From Lewinellaceae bacterium (GTDB lineage Bacteria > Bacteroidota > Bacteroidia > Chitinophagales > Saprospiraceae), in the NCBI GenBank assembly GCA_016719605.1, contig JADJYW010000022.1, positions 62,001 to 126,000 of the forward strand: 64,000 bases of DNA, given 5' to 3'. The position numbers and the translations under genes are program-made. This document shows, piece after piece, positions 34,285 to 43,615 of this stretch. The notes beneath the pieces are model-generated. The model had not been told where the DNA came from and did not search any database. It saw only the letters and a list, made by a program, of their open reading frames with translations. The stretch's first letter is position 1. Each line of letters begins with the position of its first letter.

Positions 34285-35501
34285 GTCGGATCTGCCACAT
34301 ACCCCACGAACAGCATGGTGTTGGTCGGGATGTGCCGCAGCACGAGCACAAACGGGCGGTTGTACCGAAACTCCGGCGGCGCCGATGTGATACCAAAACC
34401 GATAGACGTGACCGCCGCGCCTTCCGCACCCTTTTCATCCACCTCCAGCACGGCCTTGTGCCGGATCTGGTTGATGAAGATATTCTGGGCCGCCGTACCC
34501 ATGGCCGTGAAATCGGCATCCCGATCGGAGAAGGCCGCCTGCACGCCGAGGTTTTTCAGACTTTGGATGAGGTCGTTGTCATAAGCCAGTTTCAGTTTCG
34601 GAAAATAGACCATGGCGCGGGTGTACTGGGCGCCGGCATACAGGCTTTTCCAGGTGTCGGCGGTTATGTTCAGGTGCCAGTCGGTGGCCGTGTTGGCGGT
34701 GGTTGGCTGAATAAAACTGATGCTGAACGTGGAATCCCGAAACGGAACATCCACCAGTTTGTGCTGGCCCGATTGGGCGACGGTGAAATCCCGGTCGGCT
34801 TGCACAAAATCCGCCTGTACCGTAGTGCCGTCTGCTTTGGTAAAGGGTTGTTTCGCAGTCAAATCCGGAGAAAATCCCGTAGCCCAATCGGCTTTGAAGT
34901 GCAGGGCATTGATGAGAAAAGCCACGTCGTACACGGTGATCCGCTCCAGAATTTTATCAATTTTCCCTTTGGTACTGGTTTTTACCCAGCTGTTGATCTG
35001 GTCGAGAGCGGCTTGCTCGGCGCTGAAATTGATGTTGTCGGCACCGCAGGCGTAGTGTGCAGAGAGGACATCCAGAAAGGGCGTTTTGACGGAAATGCGC
35101 TTGTCATCGTAAAAATAATGGTTGGCGACAGTCACCGTCGGGTGCCCGCTTTGCTCGGTGAGCAGGGTGGTGAGGTCGCGGTGCAGCAGGTTCAGGTCGG
35201 CTACGGAGCAGTTCGTGCAGCCCATGGCGTCGAGCATTTCAGCCAGGGTATTGTTTTTGGCGCCGTTAGTGGCCATCGTGAGCGCAGTCTGTATGCTGAA
35301 TGGCGAGATGAGCACATTTTCGCCTGGTTTGGCGAGTTGTTCCTGTTTGAAAAGGTTCCAGCCGAGCGTCTGGTTCATCCCGGCGAGTTGCTCCACCTTG
35401 TCTACGGGGACGGGGTCTTTTTTGATCGGTTCGGATTCTTTTTTACAGGAGGTAAATGCCAGGAGCAGGGCGAACGGGAGTGTGAAAAACAGTTTGTCCA
35501 T
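34281..35501 (-). CDS. Serpin-family protease inhibitor, lipoprotein
   Basis: 406 residues with a lipobox LAFTSC (Cys19), so the inhibitor is probably surface or periplasm anchored. The serpin core is clear: NVLISPFSIQTALTMATNGAK, INALHFKADWATGF, and the C-terminal FRYNRPFVLVLRHIPTNTMLFVGYVADP. The reactive loop starts at the hinge EKGAEGAAVTS; the 17-residue rule places the scissile bond near Thr-Ser in GFGITSAPP, suggesting an elastase-like target. The hinge keeps small residues, so inhibitory activity is plausible. It could protect the cell from its own or foreign serine or papain-type proteases. Confidence 0.93.
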   Translation of the reverse strand: MDKLFFTLPFALLLAFTSCKKESEPIKKDPVPVDKVEQLAGMNQTLGWNLFKQEQLAKPGENVLISPFSIQTALTMATNGAKNNTLAEMLDAMGCTNCSVADLNLLHRDLTTLLTEQSGHPTVTVANHYFYDDKRISVKTPFLDVLSAHYACGADNINFSAEQAALDQINSWVKTSTKGKIDKILERITVYDVAFLINALHFKADWATGFSPDLTAKQPFTKADGTTVQADFVQADRDFTVAQSGQHKLVDVPFRDSTFSISFIQPTTANTATDWHLNITADTWKSLYAGAQYTRAMVYFPKLKLAYDNDLIQSLKNLGVQAAFSDRDADFTAMGTAAQNIFINQIRHKAVLEVDEKGAEGAAVTSIGFGITSAPPEFRYNRPFVLVLRHIPTNTMLFVGYVADPT

Positions 35502-35602
35502 AGTGCGTTGCAGTTTTTGTGAATGCTATGGGGACAGACCGGGCAGTGGTGGAAAAAGGTTGGGCACTACCACACTTGCCGGACATTTTCTCGAAACTCC
35601 CA

Positions 35603-35887
35603 GAGGCTGTCTCAAAAGCAGGGCTTTTCCGCCCTGCTTGGTGTTTTCACCAAGCAGCCTCGTGCAGAGCCGCCTGGTGAAAAAAGCATGGCTTTGACGG
35701 GAATTGATTTTTTCAGACAGGATTTACAGGATTTACAGGATAAATGAGGCGGCTCCGCCGCCGCAAATCCTGTAAATCCTTTTTATCCTGTCAAAACATG
35801 ACACAGTTCTCTGAACCCTCTCGAACACTCCCCCAAATGGATTCAACTGTCAATTGCACAATACGGTACGGCTTACGAGACGGCCTC
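35603..35887. mobile_element. MITE-like element with 16-bp terminal inverted repeats
   Basis: GAGGCTGTCTCAAAAG at 35603-35618 and its imperfect reverse complement CTTACGAGACGGCCTC at 35872-35887 (13 of 16 match) bound a 285-bp segment without a gene. Inside are nested hairpins: AAGCAGGGC/GCCCTGCTT near 35616-35639, GCTTGGTG/CACCAAGC near 35636-35655, and a larger repeat at 35716-35792. No target duplication was found. A similar left end is at 29208. It may be a non-autonomous transposon remnant. Confidence 0.5.
35716..35792. repeat. Inverted repeat of ATTTACAGG units
   Basis: The left arm (35716-35745) has GACAGG and repeated ATTTACAGG words. The right arm (35764-35792) has AATCCTGTAAATCC and ATCCTGTC. 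The GC-rich centre GGCGGCTCCGCCGCC is itself a hairpin. Such ATCCTGTAAATCC words are common in Bacteroidota intergenic regions. Confidence 0.85.
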
Positions 35888-35920
35888 TATGCCCGAAAAA
35901 ATGTCCGGCAGCGTGGGGCA

Positions 35921-37609
35921 CTACTCCCGTTCGTATATCGAAACTCTTGTTTCCCCCCTTTCGGTATGCGTGGCTAAGGCTTCGCGCCAGGCATACACAG
36001 ACCGCTTTCCCGGGCTTATTTCGACCATACCGACCAGTTTGTACTGGTTTTTGTGGACGGCGTACCAATCGAAAATGTTGTTGTAGGACTGCTCTTTGCG
36101 CAGCCAGGAGAAGGGCGAATTGACATAGACCAGAAACTTAGGTTTGTTGCGTTCCACCTCCGCTATCATGTCTTGCTGCATGGCCAGGCTGTACACCTGG
36201 TTTTCCATCAGGGGGTAGGTATAAATGTACCCCGTGGCCGGCAGGCGATCACTATAAAAATAGATTTGCGGTTCGGAGCCGATCACGGCAATCTTGTCTT
36301 TCGCGGTCGAATTTGCCCGAATAAACCGGCCTATTTCCAGCGACTCCGGGAAGGGGTTGGCGGAGCCAAACATACGGGTACACAACCGCTCCGGACTATC
36401 CTTGAAAAAATGCTCCCGAAACGTGCGTACCCCGGAAAAGAACATGAAGCCAAAAAACGCAAACGGCAACACGCCGAGGAAGGCAAGCCTTTTTTTTACA
36501 ACCAACTCCTGCAAAAAATGCAAAGCAACCCCGACCAGCAGTGCCAGCGCCGGGAAAAACACAATGAAGTAGTGCTGTCGGAAGTAAAACCCCGGCAGAA
36601 CGCACAGCAGGGAAAAAAGTACGAACAGGAGGATCGTCCAGGCGTATTTGCGGGCCGCATCGGAAAAAAACAACACGGCCAGACCTGCCACTCCGGTGTA
36701 CCAGAACAGCAGCATGCCCCGGCTCAAAAACACAAAATTGGCGTCAAAGGAAGTGACGATATCGCTCCAGGTTTTGATGGAGGCGTACTGGCCGGCATAC
36801 TCCACCGTCCAGTGCCAGAACCTGTCGAAACTGCCGGTGAGCACCGCAACGAGTACGACGAGCAAATACGGCAAGACAAGCGCACCGCCGAAAAGGGTCA
36901 TGTTGCGCGCGCTGCTTTTCAGGTTTCGGGGTGTTTGTTTGAGTTCAAACAGCGCGAGTGCCGCCATACCGAACAGCATCAAAAGAACGGCGTGTTGTTT
37001 CATAACAAACGACAGCCCGAAACAAAAGCCGCTCGCTGCCAGCCGAAGCAGTGTCCGGCGTTCAAAGTACCGGAGCAACAGCAAGAACCCGGCGAGGCCG
37101 GTCAGTACGTTGAAATGTGTAGCGTGCGCGGAAAGGCCCAATGACCCGGGCGACAGGCTCAGCAGCGCGAAAGATGCCGCAGCCAAAACCCCTACGGTGT
37201 CGTTCACCAGTCTTTTCCCAACGGCAAAAAGCAGCACGATACTCGCCAGATTGACCACCAAAAGCCCTGCGTGTACGCCCGTCGCAGTTTGCCCGAACAA
37301 GAGCATCAAAAAAGCATACGCATAGTAGGTGCCGGGCAGTTTCATGTTGTACGCCATTTCGTATGGCGGGATGCCCTGGAGGATAAGCTGTCCCATCAGA
37401 GCATACTCGCCCTCGTCGCGCTCCAGTGGGAGCGATAAAAGCCGAAAACGCACAAAAAATACAAACAGGAGCACGGCTGCGAGGGCGCCGTACACCAAAA
37501 TTTGGCGCAGCGGAAAGGAATCGCCCGAAGGCGCAGCGGCAGGGGCTGTTTTGGCGGCGGGCTGTTTTGTTTTGGCGGCTGGTGCTTGCCGTTTGTTGGA
37601 ATGCTTCAT
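35921..37609 (-). CDS. GT39/ArnT-type membrane glycosyltransferase (first copy)
   Basis: 562 residues. A Lys/Ala/Pro-rich cytosolic N-terminus (1-33) is followed by about eleven membrane segments (37-410) and a C-terminal periplasmic domain of about 150 residues. The first periplasmic loop has LERDEGEYALMG with Asp65-Glu66, the acidic pair of the GT-C fold used by lipid-linked sugar transferases. Sugar donor and acceptor are not visible. It faces an epimerase gene and a second transferase of the same fold, suggesting envelope glycan or protein glycosylation work. Confidence 0.8.
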   Translation of the reverse strand: MKHSNKRQAPAAKTKQPAAKTAPAAAPSGDSFPLRQILVYGALAAVLLFVFFVRFRLLSLPLERDEGEYALMGQLILQGIPPYEMAYNMKLPGTYYAYAFLMLLFGQTATGVHAGLLVVNLASIVLLFAVGKRLVNDTVGVLAAASFALLSLSPGSLGLSAHATHFNVLTGLAGFLLLLRYFERRTLLRLAASGFCFGLSFVMKQHAVLLMLFGMAALALFELKQTPRNLKSSARNMTLFGGALVLPYLLVVLVAVLTGSFDRFWHWTVEYAGQYASIKTWSDIVTSFDANFVFLSRGMLLFWYTGVAGLAVLFFSDAARKYAWTILLFVLFSLLCVLPGFYFRQHYFIVFFPALALLVGVALHFLQELVVKKRLAFLGVLPFAFFGFMFFSGVRTFREHFFKDSPERLCTRMFGSANPFPESLEIGRFIRANSTAKDKIAVIGSEPQIYFYSDRLPATGYIYTYPLMENQVYSLAMQQDMIAEVERNKPKFLVYVNSPFSWLRKEQSYNNIFDWYAVHKNQYKLVGMVEISPGKRSVYAWREALATHTERGETRVSIYERE

Positions 37610-37958
37610 CGTTTTTGTCCGAGATGGTTCGTCTTGATGCTAAAGAACCACAAGATTGGACAAAGTGCCGGACGTGCAAGTACCGCGATTTTTTTGTTGT
37701 TGCCCCCGCTTGGAGACTGTTTGGATTTCAGGGCCGAAGCGAAAGCGTGTCTGTTTGGTTTCAGACAAGGCAAAATTTGCAGCCGTAGCCGGTGGTAAAA
37801 TTCGTATGTCAAAAAGATATAAGTTTGGACATTTAAAATGCAAACAAGTTTTTTTTAGTCTGGTTTGCTCCGGGAATCCCGGCATAGGTATTGAGTGCCC
37901 TATCTTTGCCTCCCAAATCGAATTTCATTCCATAAACATCCACAAGCCCGATAAACAC
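37610..37958 (+). promoter_or_regulatory. Intergenic region with -7 element for the epimerase
   Basis: These 349 bp hold no gene. TATCTTTG at 37901-37908 matches the -7 consensus and would start transcription about 44 bp before the epimerase ATG. CCGGGAATCCCGG at 37870-37882 forms a short hairpin just upstream. No -33 box is correctly spaced. Confidence 0.45.
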
Positions 37959-38909
37959 ATGACTTTCCTGATTACCGGCGGCGCCGGTTTTATTGGCTCT
38001 CATTTGTGCGAACAACTGCTCGATGAGGGGCAGCAGGTCATCGCCATAGACAACTTTGACCCATTTTACGACCCGGCCGTCAAGCGGAAAAACCTGGCGG
38101 CGTTGTCCCCCCGGCCTGGATTCCGGTTTGTGGAGGGCGACATCCGGCAGCGGGCGGTTTTTGATGCTGTTTTTTCCCAAAATACCGTGGACGCAGTGGT
38201 GCATCTTGCCGCCAAAGCCGGGGTGCGGCCGTCCATCCTGCAACCGTCGGAATACCTCGACGTGAATGTGAACGGTACGCTGCAACTGCTGGAAGCCATG
38301 CGTATGGCAGGTGTGCCGCGTCTCGTGTTCGCGTCCTCGTCCTCGGTCTATGGTAATCAGGAAAAAACGCCCTTTTCGGAGACCGACGACGTGAGCAACC
38401 CCATCTCTCCGTATGCAGCCACCAAACGCGCCGGCGAACTGCTGGCCTACACCTACCACCACCTCTACGGTCTCGATGTGGCTTGCCTCCGACTGTTCAC
38501 CGTGTATGGCCCCCGCCAGCGCCCCGATCTGGCTATTCACAAATTCGCGCACCTGGCCCTCGAAAACAAACCCATCCCGCTCTTTGGCGACGGCAGTACC
38601 CGCCGCGACTACACCTTCGTGGCCGATACGGTGCGCGGCATCCGGCAGGTATTAGACCTGCCCAAAATCGGCTACGATATTTTCAACCTTGGCGGCGGCA
38701 CGCCCGTGACCCTGCTGGAGATGGTACAGGCTTTGGAAAATGCCCTGGGCAGACGGTTGGAAATTCAGTTTTTGCCCAAACAGCCCGGCGATGTGGAACA
38801 GACCTTTGCCGATGTGGCAAAAGCGCGGACACAATTCGGGTATGCGCCGGCTGTAGGGCTGGAGGCCGGAGTAAAGTTGTTTGCGGAGTGGTTCTACGGC
38901 CGCAAATAA
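37959..38909 (+). CDS. NAD-dependent sugar epimerase (UDP-glucuronate 4-epimerase-like)
   Basis: 317 residues, an extended short-chain dehydrogenase. The NAD-binding GGAGFIG is at 7-13 and the catalytic YAATK has Tyr152 and Lys156, with SSSSVYG at 127-132. IDNFDPFYDPAVKRKNL resembles UDP-glucuronate or UDP-glucose 4-epimerases such as CapI. The start at 37959 puts the dinucleotide loop at its normal place; the open frame continues upstream but without family features. It would supply a nucleotide sugar for the neighbouring membrane transferases. It overlaps the convergent transferase end by 16 bp. Confidence 0.9.
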   Translation: MTFLITGGAGFIGSHLCEQLLDEGQQVIAIDNFDPFYDPAVKRKNLAALSPRPGFRFVEGDIRQRAVFDAVFSQNTVDAVVHLAAKAGVRPSILQPSEYLDVNVNGTLQLLEAMRMAGVPRLVFASSSSVYGNQEKTPFSETDDVSNPISPYAATKRAGELLAYTYHHLYGLDVACLRLFTVYGPRQRPDLAIHKFAHLALENKPIPLFGDGSTRRDYTFVADTVRGIRQVLDLPKIGYDIFNLGGGTPVTLLEMVQALENALGRRLEIQFLPKQPGDVEQTFADVAKARTQFGYAPAVGLEAGVKLFAEWFYGRK

Positions 38910-40501
38910 ACCAGCAGCCACTCGCCGGAATAGTCCGTTCGTAACGTATCTACCGGCGGGCTGCCAAACAGCCAGTAGGCAATCGGTTCATCGGACGGGT
39001 TGACGAGGTAGAGCGCGTTCGGCTTGCTGGCATCGGTCGTTCGTTGCACGATGTAGCCGAGTTTTTGAGTCATGTAAAACGAGGCCGGCTCGCGGATATA
39101 CGAGGTACCGTAGGCATACCAGGTGCGGTCGCGATACTTGTCCACCAGGTCGCGCACGTCCTGCCGGGCCTTCGAGGTCTCGTTTTCATGGTGGCGCGTC
39201 GGCAGAATAATCCGATCAAACGCGATGCGGGCTACGAGTAGGGACAGGATAACCCAAAACAAATAGCGCCTCCTGTCGGCAAAATAACACGTTGCCACTG
39301 CGGCTAACGTCGCTGCCGAACCCAGCGCCAGCGGCCCGATGCCCGCCAGGAAATTGACCTCCGGTACCCACGGCAACGCGCCAAATGCTACCGGAAGCAG
39401 CACCACCAGTACGCCCAGCAAACCCTGAAAAACCCGGTAACGCCAAGTGTTTGCCGCCCGATCCTGCTCCATGAGGTGAAAACTCAACACCGTGAACAAG
39501 GGAATGAACATCAACAGGTAGCGGGCGTACACCTGTACCGAACTCCAGTAAATGGGCAGGTTGACGGCCAAGAGCACGAAATTGAAAAATACAAAGCGGT
39601 TTTGCCGCAGGCGTTGCCAAAAATGCCGGTCGAACCACGCCAGAATGAGTAATGAAAACGGCAGGAAATGGTAGACGGCGTCAAACGGAAAGCGGAATAC
39701 ATGCTCCACCGTACGCCACCACCCGAACACCACACCGGTGCGCCGCACCGATTCGTTCCACAAGTTTGGAAGAAAAACTTCCATCGGGCGGTATTGCGCA
39801 TAAATAGCCAGATAGCCGCCCAAAATGGCCACAGCCAACAACCCGCCCAGAACGTGTTGCCAAGAAAACAGCCGCCGCCACTGCCCGAAAAATACCAGTC
39901 CGGCCGTGAGCGAAAACCCCTGGAACACGATGGCAGGCAGACCCTTGAGCAAAAAGCCCGTTGCCATGAGCGCGTAGCTCACCAAAAACAGGCGTTGCCA
40001 CTGCCCCCGCACCCCGAAATAATAAATACTCATAAACAGGGTGTAAATCACCACCGAAAACGTGGTGTCAATCAACCCCAACATGGAATCGTAGATCAGG
40101 AAGCGTCCGGCGAGCACGGTCATCAGGGCGGCCAGAAATGCGAATGACCGGCCAAACTCCCGAACGGTGAACCGATAAATAGCCACGCCAAAAACTACGA
40201 GGAAAAACACCGTAGCCGTCCGGGCCGGAAATTCTCCGAAGTAGCCGAACATCTTGAAAAACACCAGCAAAATCCAGTTGAATAGCGGCGGCTTGTTGAT
40301 GTACGGCCAGCCGTGCAGGGTGGTGGCGATGTAGTTGCCCGACAGGTGCATTTCCAACGCTACCAGCGAGCGGATGGCCTCGTCGCCGTTGAAAGCGGCC
40401 ACGCCGAGGTTGATGAGGTGCGCGGGCAGAAACAGCGCCAGGATGAACAAAACCAGATAGCGCGTGGGCAAGGCGCGGATAGCATGGACAAATTTGGTCA
40501 T
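38894..40501 (-). CDS. GT39/ArnT-type membrane glycosyltransferase (second copy)
   Basis: 535 residues from MTKFVHAIRA. About eleven membrane segments precede a C-terminal domain of about 120 residues. The first loop has AFNGDEAIRS with the acidic pair Asp40-Glu41 expected of the GT-C fold, and HGWPYINKPPLFNW is typical of ArnT-like proteins, which move sugars from lipid carriers to envelope acceptors. The start 18 codons inside the longest frame removes a polar, non-conserved N-terminus. Donor and acceptor unknown. Confidence 0.83.
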   Translation of the reverse strand: MTKFVHAIRALPTRYLVLFILALFLPAHLINLGVAAFNGDEAIRSLVALEMHLSGNYIATTLHGWPYINKPPLFNWILLVFFKMFGYFGEFPARTATVFFLVVFGVAIYRFTVREFGRSFAFLAALMTVLAGRFLIYDSMLGLIDTTFSVVIYTLFMSIYYFGVRGQWQRLFLVSYALMATGFLLKGLPAIVFQGFSLTAGLVFFGQWRRLFSWQHVLGGLLAVAILGGYLAIYAQYRPMEVFLPNLWNESVRRTGVVFGWWRTVEHVFRFPFDAVYHFLPFSLLILAWFDRHFWQRLRQNRFVFFNFVLLAVNLPIYWSSVQVYARYLLMFIPLFTVLSFHLMEQDRAANTWRYRVFQGLLGVLVVLLPVAFGALPWVPEVNFLAGIGPLALGSAATLAAVATCYFADRRRYLFWVILSLLVARIAFDRIILPTRHHENETSKARQDVRDLVDKYRDRTWYAYGTSYIREPASFYMTQKLGYIVQRTTDASKPNALYLVNPSDEPIAYWLFGSPPVDTLRTDYSGEWLLVYLRP

Positions 40502-40594
40502 GTAGTGTTGTTTTTGGCGCCACGGCGTTTCTATAGGCATGCCACAACGGCGCACAGCATTGGTCTGGATTTTCTCTCAAAAACAGGGCTTGTT

Positions 40595-43390
40595 TTACAT
40601 CCGCAACCGCCGCCACATGCTCAGTCCCAGTCCGAACAGCATGAGCAGCGAACCGAGCCAGACGAAGTTGATACCCGGGAAAATAATGGCTTCCAGCACG
40701 ATGTAGTCCGAGCGGGGCGCGTTTTCTGCGATTTCGATCGGGATGCGGCGCTGTTCGTCGGAGGCCTGGGCAGCGGCAATGGTCATGGTAGCCGTTTGCG
40801 GATCAATCTGCTCGAAACGGACGTGCAGCCCCAGCGCTGGCGCCTCGTCCTTGAGGCTGAACGGGCGGTTGTCGCGAATCATATAGACCGGGTTGGCGGT
40901 GTCCGTGCGGCCGTCGGGCGCCGTGATTTTCAGGTTGGCGGCTACCGCGATATCCCCCGTTTGGGGCGCATACGCGGGGTGATCCACCTCGCGGCTGATC
41001 GCGGCGAGCTGGATTTTGTAGCCGTTGAAATCCACCGTTTCGCCCTCTTTCATCGGGAATTCCTGAAACGCCAGTTCCTCCTCCATCGTCAGCCACTGGC
41101 CCATGGACGCCTCGGTGAGGCGCACGCGCAGTTGCAACTGACCCACGTTGGCGGGCAGGGTAAAACCACCCTGGCGCGGACGCAGGTACAGCATGGGTTC
41201 GGCGGCGAAGCCCGTGGAGTCGTCGAGGTTGAAAGCGCGCAGTTTCAGGCCGAAGGCGAGGTCGCCTTTTTCCGGTTTGTAGTCCGGGTGCACGGGCTGT
41301 TTGGTGTAGCCGTCCACGATCAGGTAGTGTTTTTTTGTAAAAATCGTATCGCCTACAATCGCTTCGTAGGGATCAAAACGCAGGCTGTCCTCTTGTTGGC
41401 GGGCAAACTCCTGATCAAGTTCGGCCTTGGGCAGGGAGGAAACGTGGGTAAAAATATCGTGGGTCAGGTAGTGCTTGGTGGAAGGGTTGGAGGCCACGAT
41501 ATTGGTAAACTGCCGGTCGTACATCACGTTGGGGTATAGCGTAAATGCCTCACCGGTGTAGCCGCCCTTGCCGTCCTGCTTTTTGAAACGCACCGCAAAC
41601 GTGCGGGTTTGCCGCTCCACGGTATCTTGCAGGTAGGTGGCCTCGAAGCCGCGCATCGGCATGGGCGCTTCCTTGAGCAGGAGAATGTTTTTGTTCAGAT
41701 CGTCGCCGCCCATACCCTCGATAAGGCCCTCCATGGCGAAAGCATTGGTGGAAATCCACTCCTTGTTCAGGCCGGTACCGAGGATGCCGAGTACCAATAT
41801 CCCGAAACCAATATGCGACAGCGCCGAGCCGGCTTGCTTCAGGTTGCCTTTTATGAAACTAATGATGTAGTCCACGTTGGCTGCCAGGGTGAACATAGCG
41901 GCAAACAACAGCGTGAAATACTGCCACGCGCTGATGTTGAGCCACAGCGCGTTCAGCGCCGAGAGCGCCACCGCCACACCGGCTGCAAGGGCAATATGCC
42001 GGACAAATTTTTTCATCCAGACGTCCGTGTTGCGCTCGCCGTAGCGCAGCCACTGGGCGGTGCCGGTCAGCAGGCTGATAAATACCGCAATCCAGAGTTG
42101 GTAGCGGTTGTGGTGTGCCACGGGATCTTTCAGCGCCGCACCCACATAATCGGGGTTGAAGGCCTGCACGATTTTGTTCCAGACCGGCAGCGACGTGGCG
42201 CCCGTGATCAGTACGGCGGAGAAAAACAGTACCAGCGATCCGATGAACATCCAGAACTCGCGGGATGCCGAAGCCTCCTCGGTGTCCATGTCCGGCACGT
42301 CTTTGCGCCGGGCCAGCCACAGTGCTGCGCCGAGCACGGAGAATACACCGATGAATAATACTAACTGCATGCCCAGCCCCATTTCCGTGAATGCGTGTGC
42401 CGACGAATCGCCGAGTATACCGCTGCGGGTGAGGTAGGTGGAGTACAGGATGAGCACGAACGACAGCAGGTAAAACGCGTAGGTACTGCGGATGGAGTAG
42501 CCGGTATTGCGGGCCACGAGATTGGTGTGGATGCCCGCCACCAGCACGATCCAGGGTACCAGCGAGGTGTTTTCGACCGGGTCCCAGGCCCAATAGCCGC
42601 CAAACGACAATGCCTCGTAGGCCCATGCACCGCCCATCAGGATACCGAGGCCGAGAATGGCGCCGGAGAACAGCGCCCAGGGCAGAGCGGGCTTCAGCCA
42701 GTCCTTGTGGTCGCGCGTCCACAATCCGGCAATGGCGTAGGCGAACGGCACGATGGTAGAAGCAAATCCGAGGAAGAGGGTGGGGGGGTGGATGGTCATC
42801 CAGTAGTTCTGGAGCAGGGGATTCAGGCCATTGCCCTTGATTTGCGACAGGTAGTCCGCTTGCGCGAAAATCGGTGCGTCCATCGTTTGGCGCAGCAGAT
42901 CGAACGGGCTGGCTCCGAGGCGGTAATCGCCGAAGTACAAGCCGAGAATCATGGAGGAAATGAATACTTCTGCCAGCGCTACCACCGCCAAAACGGGGGC
43001 TTCCCACTTGCCGGCACGCAGCATGAGCACCACGCCCAGCACGATATGCCAGAAACTCCAGAGCAGAAAACTGCCCTGTTGTTCTTTCCAAAACGCCGAA
43101 AATGTGTATTCGAACGGTAGGTCGTCCGACACATTCGCCCAGGCGTACTGGTACTCGTAGTATTTTTTTACCAGAATAATGAACAGCGCGCCGATGACGC
43201 CCAGCGTAGCCAGACCGTGCAGCAGGAACGAGAAACGGCCCAAATTGCGCCAACCCTCAAAAGCCGCTGTGTCGCGGCGCCGAACGGCCAAAAAGTAAGC
43301 CACTCCGGCGAGTAAGGCGGCTACGAAGGACAACACCACGCAGAGGTGGCCCAGTTGGCCGGGGAAAAGATGCTCTCCAGTATAATTCAT
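40595..43390 (-). CDS. ccmF: CcmF-type cytochrome c haem lyase
   Basis: 931 residues, longer than the roughly 650 of enterobacterial CcmF because of an extended periplasmic C-terminal part. The haem-handling WWD segment is GGYWAWDPVENTSLVPW (264-280). Flanking His residues, including TIHPPTLFLGFAST at 199-212, and about 14 membrane segments fit CcmF. It would attach haem from CcmE to CxxCH sites of c-type cytochromes on the outer face of the inner membrane. A ccmE gene lies upstream on the same strand, separated by an inverted repeat. Confidence 0.92.
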   Translation of the reverse strand: MNYTGEHLFPGQLGHLCVVLSFVAALLAGVAYFLAVRRRDTAAFEGWRNLGRFSFLLHGLATLGVIGALFIILVKKYYEYQYAWANVSDDLPFEYTFSAFWKEQQGSFLLWSFWHIVLGVVLMLRAGKWEAPVLAVVALAEVFISSMILGLYFGDYRLGASPFDLLRQTMDAPIFAQADYLSQIKGNGLNPLLQNYWMTIHPPTLFLGFASTIVPFAYAIAGLWTRDHKDWLKPALPWALFSGAILGLGILMGGAWAYEALSFGGYWAWDPVENTSLVPWIVLVAGIHTNLVARNTGYSIRSTYAFYLLSFVLILYSTYLTRSGILGDSSAHAFTEMGLGMQLVLFIGVFSVLGAALWLARRKDVPDMDTEEASASREFWMFIGSLVLFFSAVLITGATSLPVWNKIVQAFNPDYVGAALKDPVAHHNRYQLWIAVFISLLTGTAQWLRYGERNTDVWMKKFVRHIALAAGVAVALSALNALWLNISAWQYFTLLFAAMFTLAANVDYIISFIKGNLKQAGSALSHIGFGILVLGILGTGLNKEWISTNAFAMEGLIEGMGGDDLNKNILLLKEAPMPMRGFEATYLQDTVERQTRTFAVRFKKQDGKGGYTGEAFTLYPNVMYDRQFTNIVASNPSTKHYLTHDIFTHVSSLPKAELDQEFARQQEDSLRFDPYEAIVGDTIFTKKHYLIVDGYTKQPVHPDYKPEKGDLAFGLKLRAFNLDDSTGFAAEPMLYLRPRQGGFTLPANVGQLQLRVRLTEASMGQWLTMEEELAFQEFPMKEGETVDFNGYKIQLAAISREVDHPAYAPQTGDIAVAANLKITAPDGRTDTANPVYMIRDNRPFSLKDEAPALGLHVRFEQIDPQTATMTIAAAQASDEQRRIPIEIAENAPRSDYIVLEAIIFPGINFVWLGSLLMLFGLGLSMWRRLRM

Positions 43391-43483
43391 GTATGTGGAT
43401 GTTGAAGCAAAAATAACTTGGCAAGGGGCAAGTTGGCAACCTGCCTTTTGAATTATTCTTTGACGTTATCGGTGACCTGGATG

Positions 43484-43591
43484 CGACCTGCCCCCACCCT
43501 TAAAGGGGAGTTGATCAGAGCAAGTGGCCAGACTCTTTCAATTACCGCTCGATCAACTCCCCTTTAGGGGTGGGGGGCTGGGGTCGCAGTC
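43484..43591. repeat. Inverted repeat between ccmE and ccmF
   Basis: CCCCCACCC...TTAAAGGGGAGTTGATC (about 43490-43516) pairs with GATCAACTCCCCTTTAGG...GGGTGGGGGG (43551-43577) with two mismatches. Outer words TGCGACC and GGTCGCA extend the pairing to 43484-43591. The ACTCCCCTTTAGGGGTGGGGG theme is frequent in Bacteroidota intergenic DNA. It could end or attenuate the ccmE transcript. Confidence 0.9.
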
Positions 43592-43615
43592 GGGTACAAC
43601 ATGCGGATAGTCACT

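Noticed and set aside
33936..35522. A 528-codon plus-strand frame opposite the serpin
   Set aside because: It overlaps both DUF3667 and serpin genes and lacks any domain.
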